A stretch of 64,000 nt of DNA from Hyalangium ruber (GCF_034259325.1 NZ_JAXIVS010000018.1:110967-174966), one strand, 5' to 3'; counted from the stretch's first letter, positions 50,796 through 61,021 are shown. The notes: a model not told the origin generated them from the sequence alone. A program made the numbers and translations.

Positions 50796-53700
50796 ATGCA
50801 CCTGACGCGCGCCTCCACCGCCCTGTTGCTGACGTGGCTCCTCAGCTCGGGCTGCACCCGGAGCACCCCTCCCCCTCCCACGTCGACGAAGAGTCCCAGC
50901 GCCTCTCAGGAGGAGGTGGCCCGCTTCCAGAAGGCGGGACTGGCCGCGCCCGCGACGGCGCCCGGCCAGGCGGACACGGGCGAGGTGAACCTCGCGGAGC
51001 TGCGTGACTCGGTGGCGGATCCGCAGGTGCTCACCGAGGAGCAGATCGCGGCGCTCGAGCGTCCAGCCCAGCGGGAAGCCTCGGCGACAGGGGAGGCTGC
51101 CGCGCCGGATTCGCCTTCCGTCGAGGCGGAGGTGGCCGAAGGCGTGGAGGCAGGAGTCCAGGGAGGCTTCGTTGGAGGAGTCGTCGGTGGAGCGCTCGGC
51201 GGCCGCGCCGCCAGCACCCCTGCGATGGAGCCGAGCGCCGCCGGAGCCCCTCCGCCTCCGCCTCCACCTCCGCCCGCTCCCGCTCCCGCGGACATGGCGC
51301 GCAAGGCCGATCCTCAGAAGCCCTCGAGTGGCAAGGGTGGAGCGCCGCCCACGCCGGTGCTGCCGAAGGTGGAGGCAGCGCCCCGAACGGCCAAAGTGCT
51401 GGTAACGGATGAGGCGGGCCGCTACCAGCCGCTCAAGACGCGCGCGGTGCGCGTGGTGACGTACATCCAGGGCGCCCGGGCACGCACGGTGGTGGACCAC
51501 CTGTTCGAGAACGACACGAGCCGCAGCCTGGAAGGCACCTTCTACTATCCGCTGCCGGGAGGAGCGACGGTGGCGGGCTTCGCCATGTACTCGGGAGCGG
51601 TAGCGGTGAACACGCCCTCGCTCTTCCAGTCCTCGGAGCTGCTGCCGCCTCTGGGAGAGGACTCGGCGAAGGTGGAGGAGCTGGGAGCTGCCGCGCCGCC
51701 GAGCAAGCCGGGGGCAAAGTACACCTGGGGTGAGCGCCAGGAGGCCCGGGTCGTCGAGCAGAAGCGAGCGCGTGAGGTGTACGAGGAGGTGGTGCGGCGC
51801 AACGTGGACCCGGCCCTGTTGGAGTGGGCGGGAGCCTCCACCTTCAGCGCGCGCGTGTTCCCCCTGCCTCCCAAGAGCCTCAAGCGCGTGGTGATCGCCT
51901 ACGAGCAGACGCTGCTCTTCGATGGGCAGCGCCTGCGCTACACGTGGCCGCTGCCTCCCGGCGCGGGGAAAGAGCTCCAGGTCTCTGCGCGAGTGCATGT
52001 GGACCCACGCCACACCGCGGAGGTGCTGGTGCAACCGGAGCCAGGTCCCCAGCCACGAGCGCTCGGCCCATGGCAGGCGTACGACTTCTCCAAGCTGCAG
52101 GGAGACGGCGCGCTGGCGGTGGCGCTCACGCCCAAGAACGCGGAGGCCGACGTACTGGTGGGCAAGGATGCGGCGGGGCTGCCAGGCCAGGCCTTTCACG
52201 CTCGCGTGCGGCTGCCCGAGCGTCTGACCTCGGGCGCGGAAGGCGCTCCCACCGGACGGGCGGTGCTGGTGGTGGACACCTCTCTGTCGGCGGAGGACGG
52301 CAACGCCTGGGCACTCCAGGCAGCCACCTTGCGCGCACTGCTGGAAAAGGATCCGACGCTGAAGGAGTACGCGGTGCTGCTGTTCGACGTGCGTCCGCGC
52401 TGGCTGCACGCCCCGGGTTGGCGGCCCAATGACGCCGCGAACCGCCAGCAGAGCTTCTCGGAGCTGGAGCGCATGTTCCTGGAGGGCGCTTCACACGTGG
52501 ACGGAGCGCTGGAGGAGCTGGACCGAGCCGGGCGCGAGTGGCTCGAGCCCGCCCAGCCCAACGAGCGGGTGACGGCCTTCCTGCTCTCGGATGGCAATGC
52601 CACCTGGGGCCAGAGCCAGGTGGACGCACTGCTCACCCGCCACCCCAGCGTGGCGACACTGCGCTGGGTGAGCTACCGCTTCGGCGAGGCGGCGGTGAAC
52701 ACGGAGCTGTTCGACGCGCTGGCGCGAACCAGCGGTGGCCGCGTGGTGAACGTGCTCTCCGGCTCGGAGGTGGAGGCAGCGGCCAGGGCGCACCGAGCCG
52801 CCTCGGTGGTACTGGAGCGGGTCACGGTGAAGGGCGCGCAGGTGAAGGATCTGGTGGTGGCGGGCCGGCCCCACCTGCTCTTCCCGGGACAGGAGCTGCA
52901 AGTGGCCGGGCGGCTGCCGTCGGAAGGCGCGGCGGAGCTGGAGGTGGTGACGCGCGCCGGCCAGGAAGAGCGCGTGCTGCGTGTGCCCCTGCCGCGCGAG
53001 GAAGACAGCCTCTTCGCGCCGAGAGCCTGGGCGGAGCTGTTCGTGGGGCGACTGGTGTCGCTGGACGACGAGCGGCTGGACCGGATGGTGGTGGCGCTCA
53101 GCCAGCACTACCGCCTGGCGAACGGGCGGGCCTCCATGCTCATCCTGGAGTCGGAGGGCGACTACACCCGCTACTCCGTGCGCAACGAGCAGGTGAACCT
53201 GGAGGACCTGGAAGGGCTGCGGCGCAAGGAGGAGGATCAGCGCCGGGACAAGCTGCTGGGCATCGCCTTGGACGAGGTGCCGGACTCGGGCCGGGAGGTG
53301 GTGCGCCGGCTCGAAGCCCTGCGTTCACAGCTCGCGCCGCTGCTGCGGCGTCAGCCGCTGAAGGATGAGCCCTACGCGGGCGGGGAGGAGCGCCTTCAGG
53401 CGGAGCTGGAATACCGCAAGGCTCGGCGAGAGAACCGGGACGACGTGCTGGTGTACGAGGCCATCTCGCGCAAGCGGGCCTTCTCGGGAGACACCTGGGG
53501 GGCAGTGCGTGCCCTCTCCTCTCCGGTGGAGCTGCGCCCGAAGGATCCGGAGGCGCTGCGGCTGGTGGGCTACGGCATGCTGGCGCTGGGGCAATACCCA
53601 GCGGCGGCCGAGCTCTTCGAGCACGTGCGGCTGAACCGGCCCTTCGAGGGCCAGGCGTACCTCGAGGAGGCGTTGGCGCTGGACGCGACGGGCCGCTACG

Positions 53701-54302
53701 GAGAGGCCGCGCGCAACTACGAAATCGTCCTGGCACGTTCGTGGGCCCGACACCCCGCCGAGGTGAAGACGGCGGCGGCGTACCACTACGCACGGATGCT
53801 CTCGGCACTCGCCCGACACCCCCGGGCGGAAGCGGCGGCCACCGCGCTGCGAAACCGGGTGGGCGAGCTGGCGAAGCTCGAGTACCAGGGCGCGGAGATG
53901 AACTTCCAGCCGATCGACTACCAGCTCACCACGCACTGGAACTCGGACAGCACGGACATCGATCTCTGGGTCATCGAGCCGACCGGCGAGCGCTGCTACT
54001 ACTCGCACCGCGACACGAGCCTGGGAGGCAAGCTCTTCTGGGACATCACGGATGGGCTGGGGCCCGAGCTGTACCACGCGCGCAAGGCGGCGCCGGGGCC
54101 GTACCACGTGGTGGTGCATTACTACGGCAACCGCTCGTCCCGGTACGTGGTGCCCACGGCGCTGCTGTTGGTGAGCGACCGAGGCGTCTTCACACCGGAA
54201 GAGGAGTACCGGCGACGCTTCCAGGTCCGCATCCTGCCCAAGGATGACGCCCGGCTGCTGCTGCGCCGGGAGGAGATGGTGCCACTGGCGCAGGCACGCT
54301 GA
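50796..54302 (+). CDS. VIT/von Willebrand factor A lipoprotein with TPR and DUF2135-like end
   Basis: 1168 residues. The lipobox LLSSGC lipidates Cys20. Residues about 120-175 are a Gly-rich ([14 protein letters not shown]) then Pro-rich linker. VIT domain about 205-400 ([38 protein letters not shown]). vWA domain about 480-660 with MIDAS DTSLS. Next is a long all-helical TPR region (about 900-1020, [13 protein letters not shown]) and a C-terminal beta domain ([19 protein letters not shown] ... [12 protein letters not shown]) like DUF2135/YfaP. Inter-alpha-trypsin-inhibitor-like proteins of this kind bind matrix or other surface partners; here it is a candidate outer-membrane adhesion or assembly scaffold. 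Confidence 0.9.
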   Translation: MHLTRASTALLLTWLLSSGCTRSTPPPPTSTKSPSASQEEVARFQKAGLAAPATAPGQADTGEVNLAELRDSVADPQVLTEEQIAALERPAQREASATGEAAAPDSPSVEAEVAEGVEAGVQGGFVGGVVGGALGGRAASTPAMEPSAAGAPPPPPPPPPAPAPADMARKADPQKPSSGKGGAPPTPVLPKVEAAPRTAKVLVTDEAGRYQPLKTRAVRVVTYIQGARARTVVDHLFENDTSRSLEGTFYYPLPGGATVAGFAMYSGAVAVNTPSLFQSSELLPPLGEDSAKVEELGAAAPPSKPGAKYTWGERQEARVVEQKRAREVYEEVVRRNVDPALLEWAGASTFSARVFPLPPKSLKRVVIAYEQTLLFDGQRLRYTWPLPPGAGKELQVSARVHVDPRHTAEVLVQPEPGPQPRALGPWQAYDFSKLQGDGALAVALTPKNAEADVLVGKDAAGLPGQAFHARVRLPERLTSGAEGAPTGRAVLVVDTSLSAEDGNAWALQAATLRALLEKDPTLKEYAVLLFDVRPRWLHAPGWRPNDAANRQQSFSELERMFLEGASHVDGALEELDRAGREWLEPAQPNERVTAFLLSDGNATWGQSQVDALLTRHPSVATLRWVSYRFGEAAVNTELFDALARTSGGRVVNVLSGSEVEAAARAHRAASVVLERVTVKGAQVKDLVVAGRPHLLFPGQELQVAGRLPSEGAAELEVVTRAGQEERVLRVPLPREEDSLFAPRAWAELFVGRLVSLDDERLDRMVVALSQHYRLANGRASMLILESEGDYTRYSVRNEQVNLEDLEGLRRKEEDQRRDKLLGIALDEVPDSGREVVRRLEALRSQLAPLLRRQPLKDEPYAGGEERLQAELEYRKARRENRDDVLVYEAISRKRAFSGDTWGAVRALSSPVELRPKDPEALRLVGYGMLALGQYPAAAELFEHVRLNRPFEGQAYLEEALALDATGRYGEAARNYEIVLARSWARHPAEVKTAAAYHYARMLSALARHPRAEAAATALRNRVGELAKLEYQGAEMNFQPIDYQLTTHWNSDSTDIDLWVIEPTGERCYYSHRDTSLGGKLFWDITDGLGPELYHARKAAPGPYHVVVHYYGNRSSRYVVPTALLLVSDRGVFTPEEEYRRRFQVRILPKDDARLLLRREEMVPLAQAR

Positions 54303-54330
54303 TCAACAGCCGACTTCCGTGCCGCGAGCT

Positions 54331-54438
54331 TCAGAACGGCAGGAGGAACACGGCCATCAGCGCCAGGTACATGACGATGACGAAGAACATCGCCAGGTAG
54401 TTCGGGTCGGTGTCGTACATCAGGGAGTTGGGATTCAT
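54331..54438 (-). CDS. Single-span membrane peptide, 35 aa
   Basis: A short frame on the minus strand, MNPNSLMYDTDPNYLAMFFV followed by IVMYLALMAVFLLPF and stop, has GAAAGAAGG before its ATG. It has a polar, acidic N-terminus and one 20-residue hydrophobic helix near the end, the form of small membrane proteins. It sits after the vWA gene, convergent with it. The good ribosome-binding site and amphipathic order support a real gene, but it is short and unconfirmed. Confidence 0.55.
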   Translation of the reverse strand: MNPNSLMYDTDPNYLAMFFVIVMYLALMAVFLLPF

Positions 54439-54559
54439 GGTGGCCTTCTTTCGGAGGTCTTCACCCTTTCCTACGGCCCGAGTCCCAAATCATTGCGCCA
54501 CGACTCCCCCCGAATCGGGCACGCCCCAGCTGCTCGCACGCGCACCAGGCAACCAGGCC

Positions 54560-55414
54560 TCACTGGAGCAGGTGTGAACCTCCACGGAGCGATCCCCCTT
54601 CCGCCAGGTGGCGCATGGCGGCCGCGAGCCAGCGCACGCACTCCTTCCACCCCACGGAGGTCGGAGCGCCGCCACGGAACATGTCATGGGCACGCTCGAG
54701 TCCCTCCTCGAGAGACCCCTCGGACGGCATCGGAATCTCCAGGTAGAGGGACTCGGCGAACTCCGGATCAATGGGAGCGTGGATCCACACGGACCACTGG
54801 TGCTGAGGAGGCACGGCCTCGACGACATAGATCTCGGTGACGGCGTGGGGGCAGTCCGCCGCGTCACCGAGCGTAATCCCCGCCTCGGGCGGAACGCGCA
54901 CCAACAAGGAGGAAACGGGGAGCCGAGGCGTCTGCCAGGGCTTCTCCAGGGAGTCGGGCTGGCGCAGCAGATTCGCGAGCACGGGCGTGACCTTGTAGGC
55001 GTGACGACCGCCCAGGTCGTGCGCCACGAGGTGCCAGTGGCGCAGGGCCTGCCAGGCGAAGTCCTCGAGGGCACGCACGTACCGCGCCTCGGGGAACGGG
55101 CCGTTGCGCTGGAGCACCATGGACAAGCGGTTCACCTGCAACGCGACGAACTCGGGGTCCGTGTACACGGTGCTGAAGCGGGTGAAGCCCACGCGCTGGG
55201 CGATGTGCTCGATGGCGAGGTAGGTCATATGGCCGAGCACCTGCCAGGCCTTGTCCCATGGCAGGCGCCCCGCGTTCATGTCTTCCACAGCGGCACTGAT
55301 GCCTTTGTGGATTCCCAACGCCTGGATGTAGCGGCGACCGATCTCCAAGTAGTCCTGCTCGAGGAGTACGAAGCGCTCGAACAACGTTGCATCAGGTGGA
55401 ATGTCTCTTCCCAA
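54560..55414 (-). CDS. Hypothetical protein, 284 aa, TTG start inside a hairpin
   Basis: The start is TTG 55414 with GGGAGG about nine bases upstream. No named family is recognised. The first 130 residues are helical (FVLLEQDYLEIGRRYIQALGIHK; LGHMTYLAIEHIAQRVGFTRF), with a beta/alpha C-terminal half rich in Pro and Trp (APIDPEFAESLYLEIPMPSEG; VGWKECVRWLAAAM). No signal peptide or membrane segment is seen. It follows the DUF2381 gene by 73 bases on the same strand, so it could be part of the kinase operon. The start codon and ribosome-binding site lie within a perfect dyad, described separately. Confidence 0.7.
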   Translation of the reverse strand: MGRDIPPDATLFERFVLLEQDYLEIGRRYIQALGIHKGISAAVEDMNAGRLPWDKAWQVLGHMTYLAIEHIAQRVGFTRFSTVYTDPEFVALQVNRLSMVLQRNGPFPEARYVRALEDFAWQALRHWHLVAHDLGGRHAYKVTPVLANLLRQPDSLEKPWQTPRLPVSSLLVRVPPEAGITLGDAADCPHAVTEIYVVEAVPPQHQWSVWIHAPIDPEFAESLYLEIPMPSEGSLEEGLERAHDMFRGGAPTSVGWKECVRWLAAAMRHLAEGGSLRGGSHLLQ

Positions 55415-55437
55415 GTAGGGCCTCCCGAACCCTACTT
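55413..55437 (-). promoter_or_regulatory. 8-bp inverted repeat enclosing a ribosome-binding site
   Basis: AAGTAGGG-N9-CCCTACTT is perfect. On the minus-strand transcript the loop carries GGGAGG and the start codon TTG (55414-55412) abuts the stem, so pairing could hide the translation start. It could also be a protein operator or the end of the DUF2381 transcript; no T tract follows. Confidence 0.5.
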
Positions 55438-55487
55438 ACCGCGTTGGGTGCCCACGTGTGGAGAAGATTCGACATGCCGAGGTGAAC

Positions 55488-56330
55488 TCAGGGAAAGACC
55501 ACGTTTGCCAGCGTGAGGGTGCGGCCCCCGTCTGCCTCGAGCAAGTCGAGATGGTAGCGCTCCTGAAGTTGCCCGCGCCCAGCCTCCACCTCGAGGAGGA
55601 GAATGCTCCTCTCGGGAGAAGAAGGCGTCTGCACCTCCACCATCTGAAGCTGAAGAGGCGGAGAAGCCCTCAGCACCGCGCCTCCCGCCTTCCACGCAGC
55701 AGCCCCTCCCTCGGCCTGAAGTTCCAACCTCAGCGCAATGCGCTTGCGCGCGCGAAAGCTGAGCGCCGCTTCCACCCGGACCTCCGCTCCCTTCTCCACT
55801 CGGAGAACGGAACGAAGGTCCAGACCATCGATCCCCAGGACATCCAGTTCCCCAGCCGCGAGGAGCCCTAGCAACCCTTCCCCTTCGCAGAAGAATGGCA
55901 GGCGGTGAATCTCCACCTGCCGCTCGCCCTGCGAGGAGGACACCTCGAGAAGGAACTCCGCACTCCGAGGCACCAAATCATCAGAGAAGCGAACCACCAG
56001 ACGCAGTCGCCTTCCCACCGGCAAGCCTGTCCCAAGAAGAAGGAAGACGCTGCGCTCGCCGATCTCGGCCCCCTGGAAGGACTCACGTGCCTCCAATTCT
56101 ACTCCGTCCTTCTCGAGAGGGACGTTGAACAGCAAGAGAGTGGAGCGCCCAGGTTGGATGAACACCGTGGGAACTTCGGAGCCATCCGCCTTCAACTGGA
56201 TGTGACGAACCCTCTTACCGACCGAGGAGGAGTCGGATTGAGCGTGCGCAACTCCTGCGAGGAGCAAAAGGCTGAGCAGAACAAGAGCGCGCAAGCGCGC
56301 TTCTGCTCCCTGCTCGGGGCAAGGCATCAT
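55488..56330 (-). CDS. DUF2381 family protein (myxobacterial)
   Basis: 280 residues from ATG 56330 (or the next ATG 56327). A signal peptide (about 10-30, LAGVAHA) leads into VPTVFIQPGRSTLLLFN, ERSVFLLLGTGLPVGRRLRLVVRF and ERYHLDLLEADGGRTLTLANVV, the pattern of DUF2381, known to me only from myxobacteria and usually beside a Ser/Thr kinase. Two bases separate it from the kinase stop, so it is coupled to it. Beta-rich and exported, perhaps an interaction partner of the kinase extracytoplasmic part. Confidence 0.82.
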   Translation of the reverse strand: MMPCPEQGAEARLRALVLLSLLLLAGVAHAQSDSSSVGKRVRHIQLKADGSEVPTVFIQPGRSTLLLFNVPLEKDGVELEARESFQGAEIGERSVFLLLGTGLPVGRRLRLVVRFSDDLVPRSAEFLLEVSSSQGERQVEIHRLPFFCEGEGLLGLLAAGELDVLGIDGLDLRSVLRVEKGAEVRVEAALSFRARKRIALRLELQAEGGAAAWKAGGAVLRASPPLQLQMVEVQTPSSPERSILLLEVEAGRGQLQERYHLDLLEADGGRTLTLANVVFP

Positions 56331-56332
56331 CC

Positions 56333-58354
56333 TCAGAACTTCCGCGCCTCCGGGCCCTTCCCCCACACGTCCACAGGCATCGCCTTGAGATCCGCCATAT
56401 CCACCGTACCGACCCCAGGCTCCTGGCCGCGCTCAGCCAAGTTGATGCCAGGCTCAAACCAGACGCCCCTCGGCCCGTCCTCGCGATGCTCGAACTGCAT
56501 GCACACTTCGAACTGCCGACCATCCGGCAGCTCGATGCGATCGAAGCGCCCATAGAGTCGATCACGCACCCAGATCCGCCCGATGAACCGGGTTCTTCTC
56601 GGGAGCGTGGACCCACCCAGGTTGTCGTCCATCATCGTCCAGACAACCCTCTCGCTCTCGCGCACGGGAATGACATACGACCCACTTGTAATTTGTGAGT
56701 ACTCGATGGGGCCGATCCTGATCCCGCTGAGGATGCGAAACTGATCGAAGGTCTCGCTGGCTCTCCTGGGGCAGTCCCGGTCCGTCGGCAGCGGGGGCGG
56801 AGAACTCGCGCAGCCAGCGAGCGCCGTGCAGGTAGCAGCCACGACCGCCGCCTTGCGCACTCCCTCCAGCGACTTCTTCGCCGGCTTCTCGGTCTCGGGG
56901 GGCGTCCTGGGCACTTCCTGGCCTGTGGGTTGATTCGACTTCTGGGGCGTCTTCACCAAGGGAACATCCTCTGGATTCGTCGTCGCAACGACGACCGCGG
57001 GGGTTGGCTCCCGATACGGGGCCGCGGTCCAGAAAGGTTCAGGCCACTTGGGCTCCAACGCCAATTTCTGACCTGCCAGGGAGGATGATTTTTCTCCTAC
57101 CCCAGAGGTTGGAAGGGTTTGCGCCGAGCCCCACGCCGCCAGGACGGAGAGCCCGCCCAGCACCACCAGCCCCAGGGCCACAACGCCCGCCACGGCGCGA
57201 GCCCGACCGACGCGGACCGGCCGGCCTACCGCTTCAACGACAGGTGGCGGCAAGGTGGCGGAAGCGGCCTCCATGCCCCTTCCGCGAAACAACGCCCCGG
57301 GGAGCCAGGCCGAGCGCCTCCGCCGAGCCCCCTGCACCGTCGGAGGCAGCGTGGGCCACTCCGGCAGGCGCGCGCGCCGCTCCGGCTTCTCGGGAGCGCG
57401 CTGGGCTTCAGGCACGAGCTCCCACGCGAAGAGCTCCGCCTCCAGGGCTTCGAACCCGGCGAAGGACATCGCGGCCACCAGCGCCACGTGGACCTCCGCG
57501 CACGAGGGAAACCGGTCCTGGAGCCTCCGGGCCATCATGCGCAGGACGACGTCACTCACGGCCCGGGGAATGCGGGGATTGATGTCCGCGGGGGCGGGCG
57601 GCACGTGGCCCTCGATGGAGCCGAACAGCTCGTCCCACGCCACATCGGGTGGAAAGGGCCAGTGGCCGGTCAGCGCCCGGTAGGCGCTCACGCCCAGCGC
57701 ATACACCTCATCGGTGGGCTTGTAGACGTAGCGCACCCCCGGCTTGCCGCCATGCTTGCGCCAGAAGGCCACCGCCTCGGGGCTGCGCAGATGAGGAGTG
57801 CCCGGAGCCATGCCCTGGGTGGTGAGGGCGTCCGCCCCCGCGTACCAGCCCACGCCGAAGTCGATGAGCACGGGCTTTCCATCGGGCTCACGAATGAGGA
57901 TGTGCTCGGGCTTGAGGTCCCGGTGGAGCACGCCTTCGGAGTGCAGGTGCTCCAGGGCCAGCGCCACCGTGGCCAGCTTCTCGACGGCGACGCGGACGGA
58001 GGGGTTGCGCGCCTGGGCCCAGGAGTGGAGGGGCAACCCCGGCACCCAGTCCATGACGAAGTAGAGGTAGCCCGTCACGGGGTGGGGCCAGCGCCCGCAG
58101 GCGTGGAAGCGCACCACATGGGGGTGGAGGGCCCGGGTCATCAGCAGGGCGATCTCCCGTCCCAGACGCTCGTCCCCGAGGCGCCGAGCCACCTTCAGGG
58201 CGAAGAACTCCCCAGGTTGGGCGGTGGACTCCACGCGGTAGGCGGCGCCGAAGCCACCGCCCCCCAGCGGCGACAGGATGCGCCAGCCATTCACCTCGGT
58301 CCCTGGGGCCAGCGCCTCCGGGGACACCTGGATGTTCTCCGCGTTGACTGCCAT
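56333..58354 (-). CDS. Membrane Ser/Thr protein kinase with extracytoplasmic lipoprotein-like domain
   Basis: 673 residues; AGGAGGG is nine bases before ATG 58354. The kinase domain is at about 15-290: Gly loop LGGGGFGAAY, Lys in FALKVAR, catalytic HRDLKPEH, DFG in LIDFGVGWY and the SPEA motif of the activation segment, all intact. A membrane helix follows at about 385-408 (GVVALGLVVLGGLSVLAAW). Beyond it is a Pro-rich linker and then AAVVAATCTALAGC with a lipobox-like Cys515, leading into a 155-residue beta domain (RLYGRFDRIELPDGRQFEVCMQF). The C-terminal module looks like a lipoprotein fused to the kinase. DUF2381 is coupled downstream. Confidence 0.93.
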   Translation of the reverse strand: MAVNAENIQVSPEALAPGTEVNGWRILSPLGGGGFGAAYRVESTAQPGEFFALKVARRLGDERLGREIALLMTRALHPHVVRFHACGRWPHPVTGYLYFVMDWVPGLPLHSWAQARNPSVRVAVEKLATVALALEHLHSEGVLHRDLKPEHILIREPDGKPVLIDFGVGWYAGADALTTQGMAPGTPHLRSPEAVAFWRKHGGKPGVRYVYKPTDEVYALGVSAYRALTGHWPFPPDVAWDELFGSIEGHVPPAPADINPRIPRAVSDVVLRMMARRLQDRFPSCAEVHVALVAAMSFAGFEALEAELFAWELVPEAQRAPEKPERRARLPEWPTLPPTVQGARRRRSAWLPGALFRGRGMEAASATLPPPVVEAVGRPVRVGRARAVAGVVALGLVVLGGLSVLAAWGSAQTLPTSGVGEKSSSLAGQKLALEPKWPEPFWTAAPYREPTPAVVVATTNPEDVPLVKTPQKSNQPTGQEVPRTPPETEKPAKKSLEGVRKAAVVAATCTALAGCASSPPPLPTDRDCPRRASETFDQFRILSGIRIGPIEYSQITSGSYVIPVRESERVVWTMMDDNLGGSTLPRRTRFIGRIWVRDRLYGRFDRIELPDGRQFEVCMQFEHREDGPRGVWFEPGINLAERGQEPGVGTVDMADLKAMPVDVWGKGPEARKF

Positions 58355-58459
58355 GGGGGCGTTCCCTCCTCTTGGGAACACCCAACCTAGCAGGTCACTG
58401 ACTCACCAAGTAGGGGGGAAACGATCCAACGTCCTCCATCCCCTCCTGTTCTCCGGCGC

Positions 58460-60280
58460 TCACTTGCCGAAGAGGGCCTCGGGGCGCTGCAGGCCACGGG
58501 CCTGGGTGACCGGCAGGAGGATGTCCGCGGGGGGCGCATCCGCGGTGAGCAGCAACACCCGCACCGAGGTCTCCACCACGTCCTCGGCGCCGGGCCGCAC
58601 CATGCCGCGCCGCGCATCCTCCACCCGCTTCTGGCGGTACGCGTCGAAGCGCTCGCGCACCCGGCCGGCCAGGTCCGCCATGGCCTTGTCGCCCACCTCC
58701 ACGCGCAGCTCCAGCTCGTTGCGAAGCTGCACGGGGTCTGCCAGCACGCCGTAGCGGTCATAGCCCTTGTTGCTCGTGTCCTCGTGCGACACGTCATAGT
58801 CCTGGGTAACGGGGGCCGGCGCGGCCTGGGGCGAGAGCAGGTCGCGGAGCACCGAGGTGACGGTGGCCTTCACCGTCAGCCGGTGCTTCTCCACGTCGTA
58901 GACGAAGTCCGAGTACATCGGCTCGTCCACGGTGAGCGGCTCGCGGAAGACCAGGTCCCGGTTGCGCTGCACCTCGCGCCGCTGCAGCTCCGCCTGCTCC
59001 AGCGCCGCCTCCACCTGCTTCTGCAGCTGCTGCGCCGCGGCGAAGTTCTGCGCCAGCAGCCCCTCCTCCTGGCCGCACTGGCTGGCGGCGCACCCGGCCG
59101 GGTTGCACTCCTCGGGCACCTGCCCGACCTGGGACTGGGACAGCTCCTGGACAGCCTCGCCACAGTCCTTGATGAGCTCCACGCACGTCTTCTTCTCCCG
59201 CTCGCGGCAGCGCTCGGCGGCCTGACGCACCGTGGTCAGCTCTGCCTGGCGACGCAGGTACTCGCGCAGCGCGCCGTCCTGCTTGCGCTCCACCTCCTCC
59301 AGGGTGCGCTCGGTCTGGAGCAGCTGCTTCTCGTACTGCTGGCGCTTGGGGTTGGGCACGCTGCGGTTGCCCGCGAGGTAGCGCTGGGTCTTCTGAAAGG
59401 GCTCCACCGCCTTGAGCGGCATGACGCGCTCCAGGGCCAGGTCCAGCTTCACACCGACCTTGGACTCGGGCGCCTCCGTCACCACGCGGATGGGCACCTC
59501 CTTGGGGAGCATGGAGGCCAGCCGTCCGGCGCCCAGGCGCTGCGCCACGTCGGGAGACTGAGCCCTGTCCTCCACGGGGGTGGCCACCACCAGGAAGGCC
59601 ACCTCGTCGCGCAGCTTCTGCCGCACCGCCTCGGCGCGCTCCCGGGCCGCGGTGGCGCCGACCCGCTCCTGGTCCGCGCGCACATACGCCAGCAGCGCGT
59701 TGCCCAGCTTGCCTGTCTCCTCGAGCTGCTGCGCCGTCTTGAACCAGCGCTTGGCCCACGCCACCTGGACCGCGTCCACGCCCTTGCGAGCGGCCACATG
59801 GTCGGGAGCCACGGACAGCACCGCGTCGAACTCGGCGCGCGCGTCCTGCAGCCGATCCTCCTTGAGTGCCTTCTGGGCCGCCTCCACCCGCGCATCCAGG
59901 GTCTGCGTTAGCAGCGCGCGGGCCGGTGCGTTTTCCCCGTCCAGTTCCAGCGCGCGAACGAGCAGCTTCTGGGCACCCGGCAGGTCTCCGGCACCATGGG
60001 CGCGCTCGGCCTCCTGGTACACATCGGCGCTCCAGTTGCGGCGCACCTCGCGCAGCTTCACCGTGACTTCGGAGGACTCCGGGTCCGCGGCGAGGGCGCG
60101 CAGGTAGGCGGCCTCGGCCTCGGCCCACTTGTGCTCGGCGGTGAGCTGGTCGCCCTCCTTCACGGCGCGACCAAAGGCGGTACAGCCGCTCACGGCCAGC
60201 AGGGCACACACGGCCAGCAGCGCGAGGGGGCGGCGGGAGGGAGCAGTACCAGCGGAACGGTGTCGGACGGGCGTGAACAC
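58460..60280 (-). CDS. TPR lipoprotein, 606 aa
   Basis: The GTG start at 60280 gives MFTPVRHRSAGTAPSRRPLA then LLAVCALLAVSGC, a lipoprotein signal with Cys near 33. TPR-like helices at about 40-240 (AEAEAAYLRALAADPESSEV; AQKLLVRALELDGENAPARALL) are followed by a beta domain, a long coiled coil at about 330-450 rich in Arg/Glu, then a second domain (VTSVLRDLLSP; DPVQLRNELELRVEVGDKA). A Cys cluster (CREREKKTCVELIKDCGEAV; CNPAGCAASQC) lies within the coil and could form disulfides. It is probably an outer-membrane assembly scaffold. It stands upstream of the kinase operon on the same strand, 106 bases away. Confidence 0.88.
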   Translation of the reverse strand: MFTPVRHRSAGTAPSRRPLALLAVCALLAVSGCTAFGRAVKEGDQLTAEHKWAEAEAAYLRALAADPESSEVTVKLREVRRNWSADVYQEAERAHGAGDLPGAQKLLVRALELDGENAPARALLTQTLDARVEAAQKALKEDRLQDARAEFDAVLSVAPDHVAARKGVDAVQVAWAKRWFKTAQQLEETGKLGNALLAYVRADQERVGATAARERAEAVRQKLRDEVAFLVVATPVEDRAQSPDVAQRLGAGRLASMLPKEVPIRVVTEAPESKVGVKLDLALERVMPLKAVEPFQKTQRYLAGNRSVPNPKRQQYEKQLLQTERTLEEVERKQDGALREYLRRQAELTTVRQAAERCREREKKTCVELIKDCGEAVQELSQSQVGQVPEECNPAGCAASQCGQEEGLLAQNFAAAQQLQKQVEAALEQAELQRREVQRNRDLVFREPLTVDEPMYSDFVYDVEKHRLTVKATVTSVLRDLLSPQAAPAPVTQDYDVSHEDTSNKGYDRYGVLADPVQLRNELELRVEVGDKAMADLAGRVRERFDAYRQKRVEDARRGMVRPGAEDVVETSVRVLLLTADAPPADILLPVTQARGLQRPEALFGK

Positions 60281-60633
60281 GGGCGCATCTTCGGGGAAAG
60301 CGGGGGCCAGGTGAAGGTTTCAGCGTCTCAATCGGCCGCTGAGGACCCGGACAAGGAGGCAACCTCCCACGGCGGGTCGCCCGGCGACGACCTTTGGCAT
60401 GCCGCCACGTGCCCGTCTGGTGAGCGGCCAGCCATGCGCGTTCTTCGGCGGCTCCATGCAACGCGCGAGGGTGGGGACTAGATACGAAGGCCCCAGCATT
60501 TCCAGCGCCTTCGGTGGAAGGAGCGGTGGACCTGCTGGGTTGAGACAGACGGACCCTCTCGGGAATGACGCGACGCACCAGTCGTTGGTGAGTCAGCGAC
60601 CAGGGAGTTCACCCACACGCGAGTCAATCGACC
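60281..60633. other. 353-base intergenic region, no gene seen
   Basis: This divergent spacer lies between the TPR lipoprotein gene and the 60634 gene. Frames through it have stops or no protein-like composition. No hairpin of note and no clear promoter could be picked out by eye, though promoters for both neighbours must lie here. Confidence 0.6.
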
Positions 60634-60870
60634 ATGTCCTGCGCTCAGCCGCGACCCACCGCATTCCGCCTCCCCCTGCGGGCGGAGCAGTTCCACATCG
60701 AAGAGCACCGCAACGTCTACTGCCGGCACTACAGCGCCTGCGTGGATGTCGCCGTGAAAGAGGACTGGCAGAGCTTCACCTGCGCCAAGTGCCCCTTGTT
60801 CCAGCAGGACAAGGCGCCGGGCGCGGACGCCTACGCCTACAACCAGCCGGCCGATCCAGGGCGCCCCTGA
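60634..60870 (+). CDS. Small cysteine-rich protein, 78 aa
   Basis: ATG 60634. EEHRNVYCRHYSACVDVAVKE then DWQSFTCAKCPLFQ places Cys30, Cys36, Cys50 and Cys53 in a CxHxxxC/CxxC pattern that could bind one zinc ion. There is no signal peptide, so it is cytoplasmic. The tail is Ala/Pro-rich. It is upstream of the response regulator gene on the same strand, 151 bases away. The function is unknown; small zinc-finger-like proteins of this form often modulate transcription factors. Confidence 0.68.
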   Translation: MSCAQPRPTAFRLPLRAEQFHIEEHRNVYCRHYSACVDVAVKEDWQSFTCAKCPLFQQDKAPGADAYAYNQPADPGRP

Positions 60871-61021
60871 GCCCTTGCCCCCCGAGCGGCGGAGCAGGCC
60901 GTCACGCGCTCCCGCCGTGGGGACGAGGCCCGGGCCGCGGGAGGTTCTTCTGCTTCGGCAGGCCTGAGCGCCGGACGCCTCCCCTGCCCCCTCCTCCGCG
61001 TCCGCCCAGGTGAGCCCTTTC

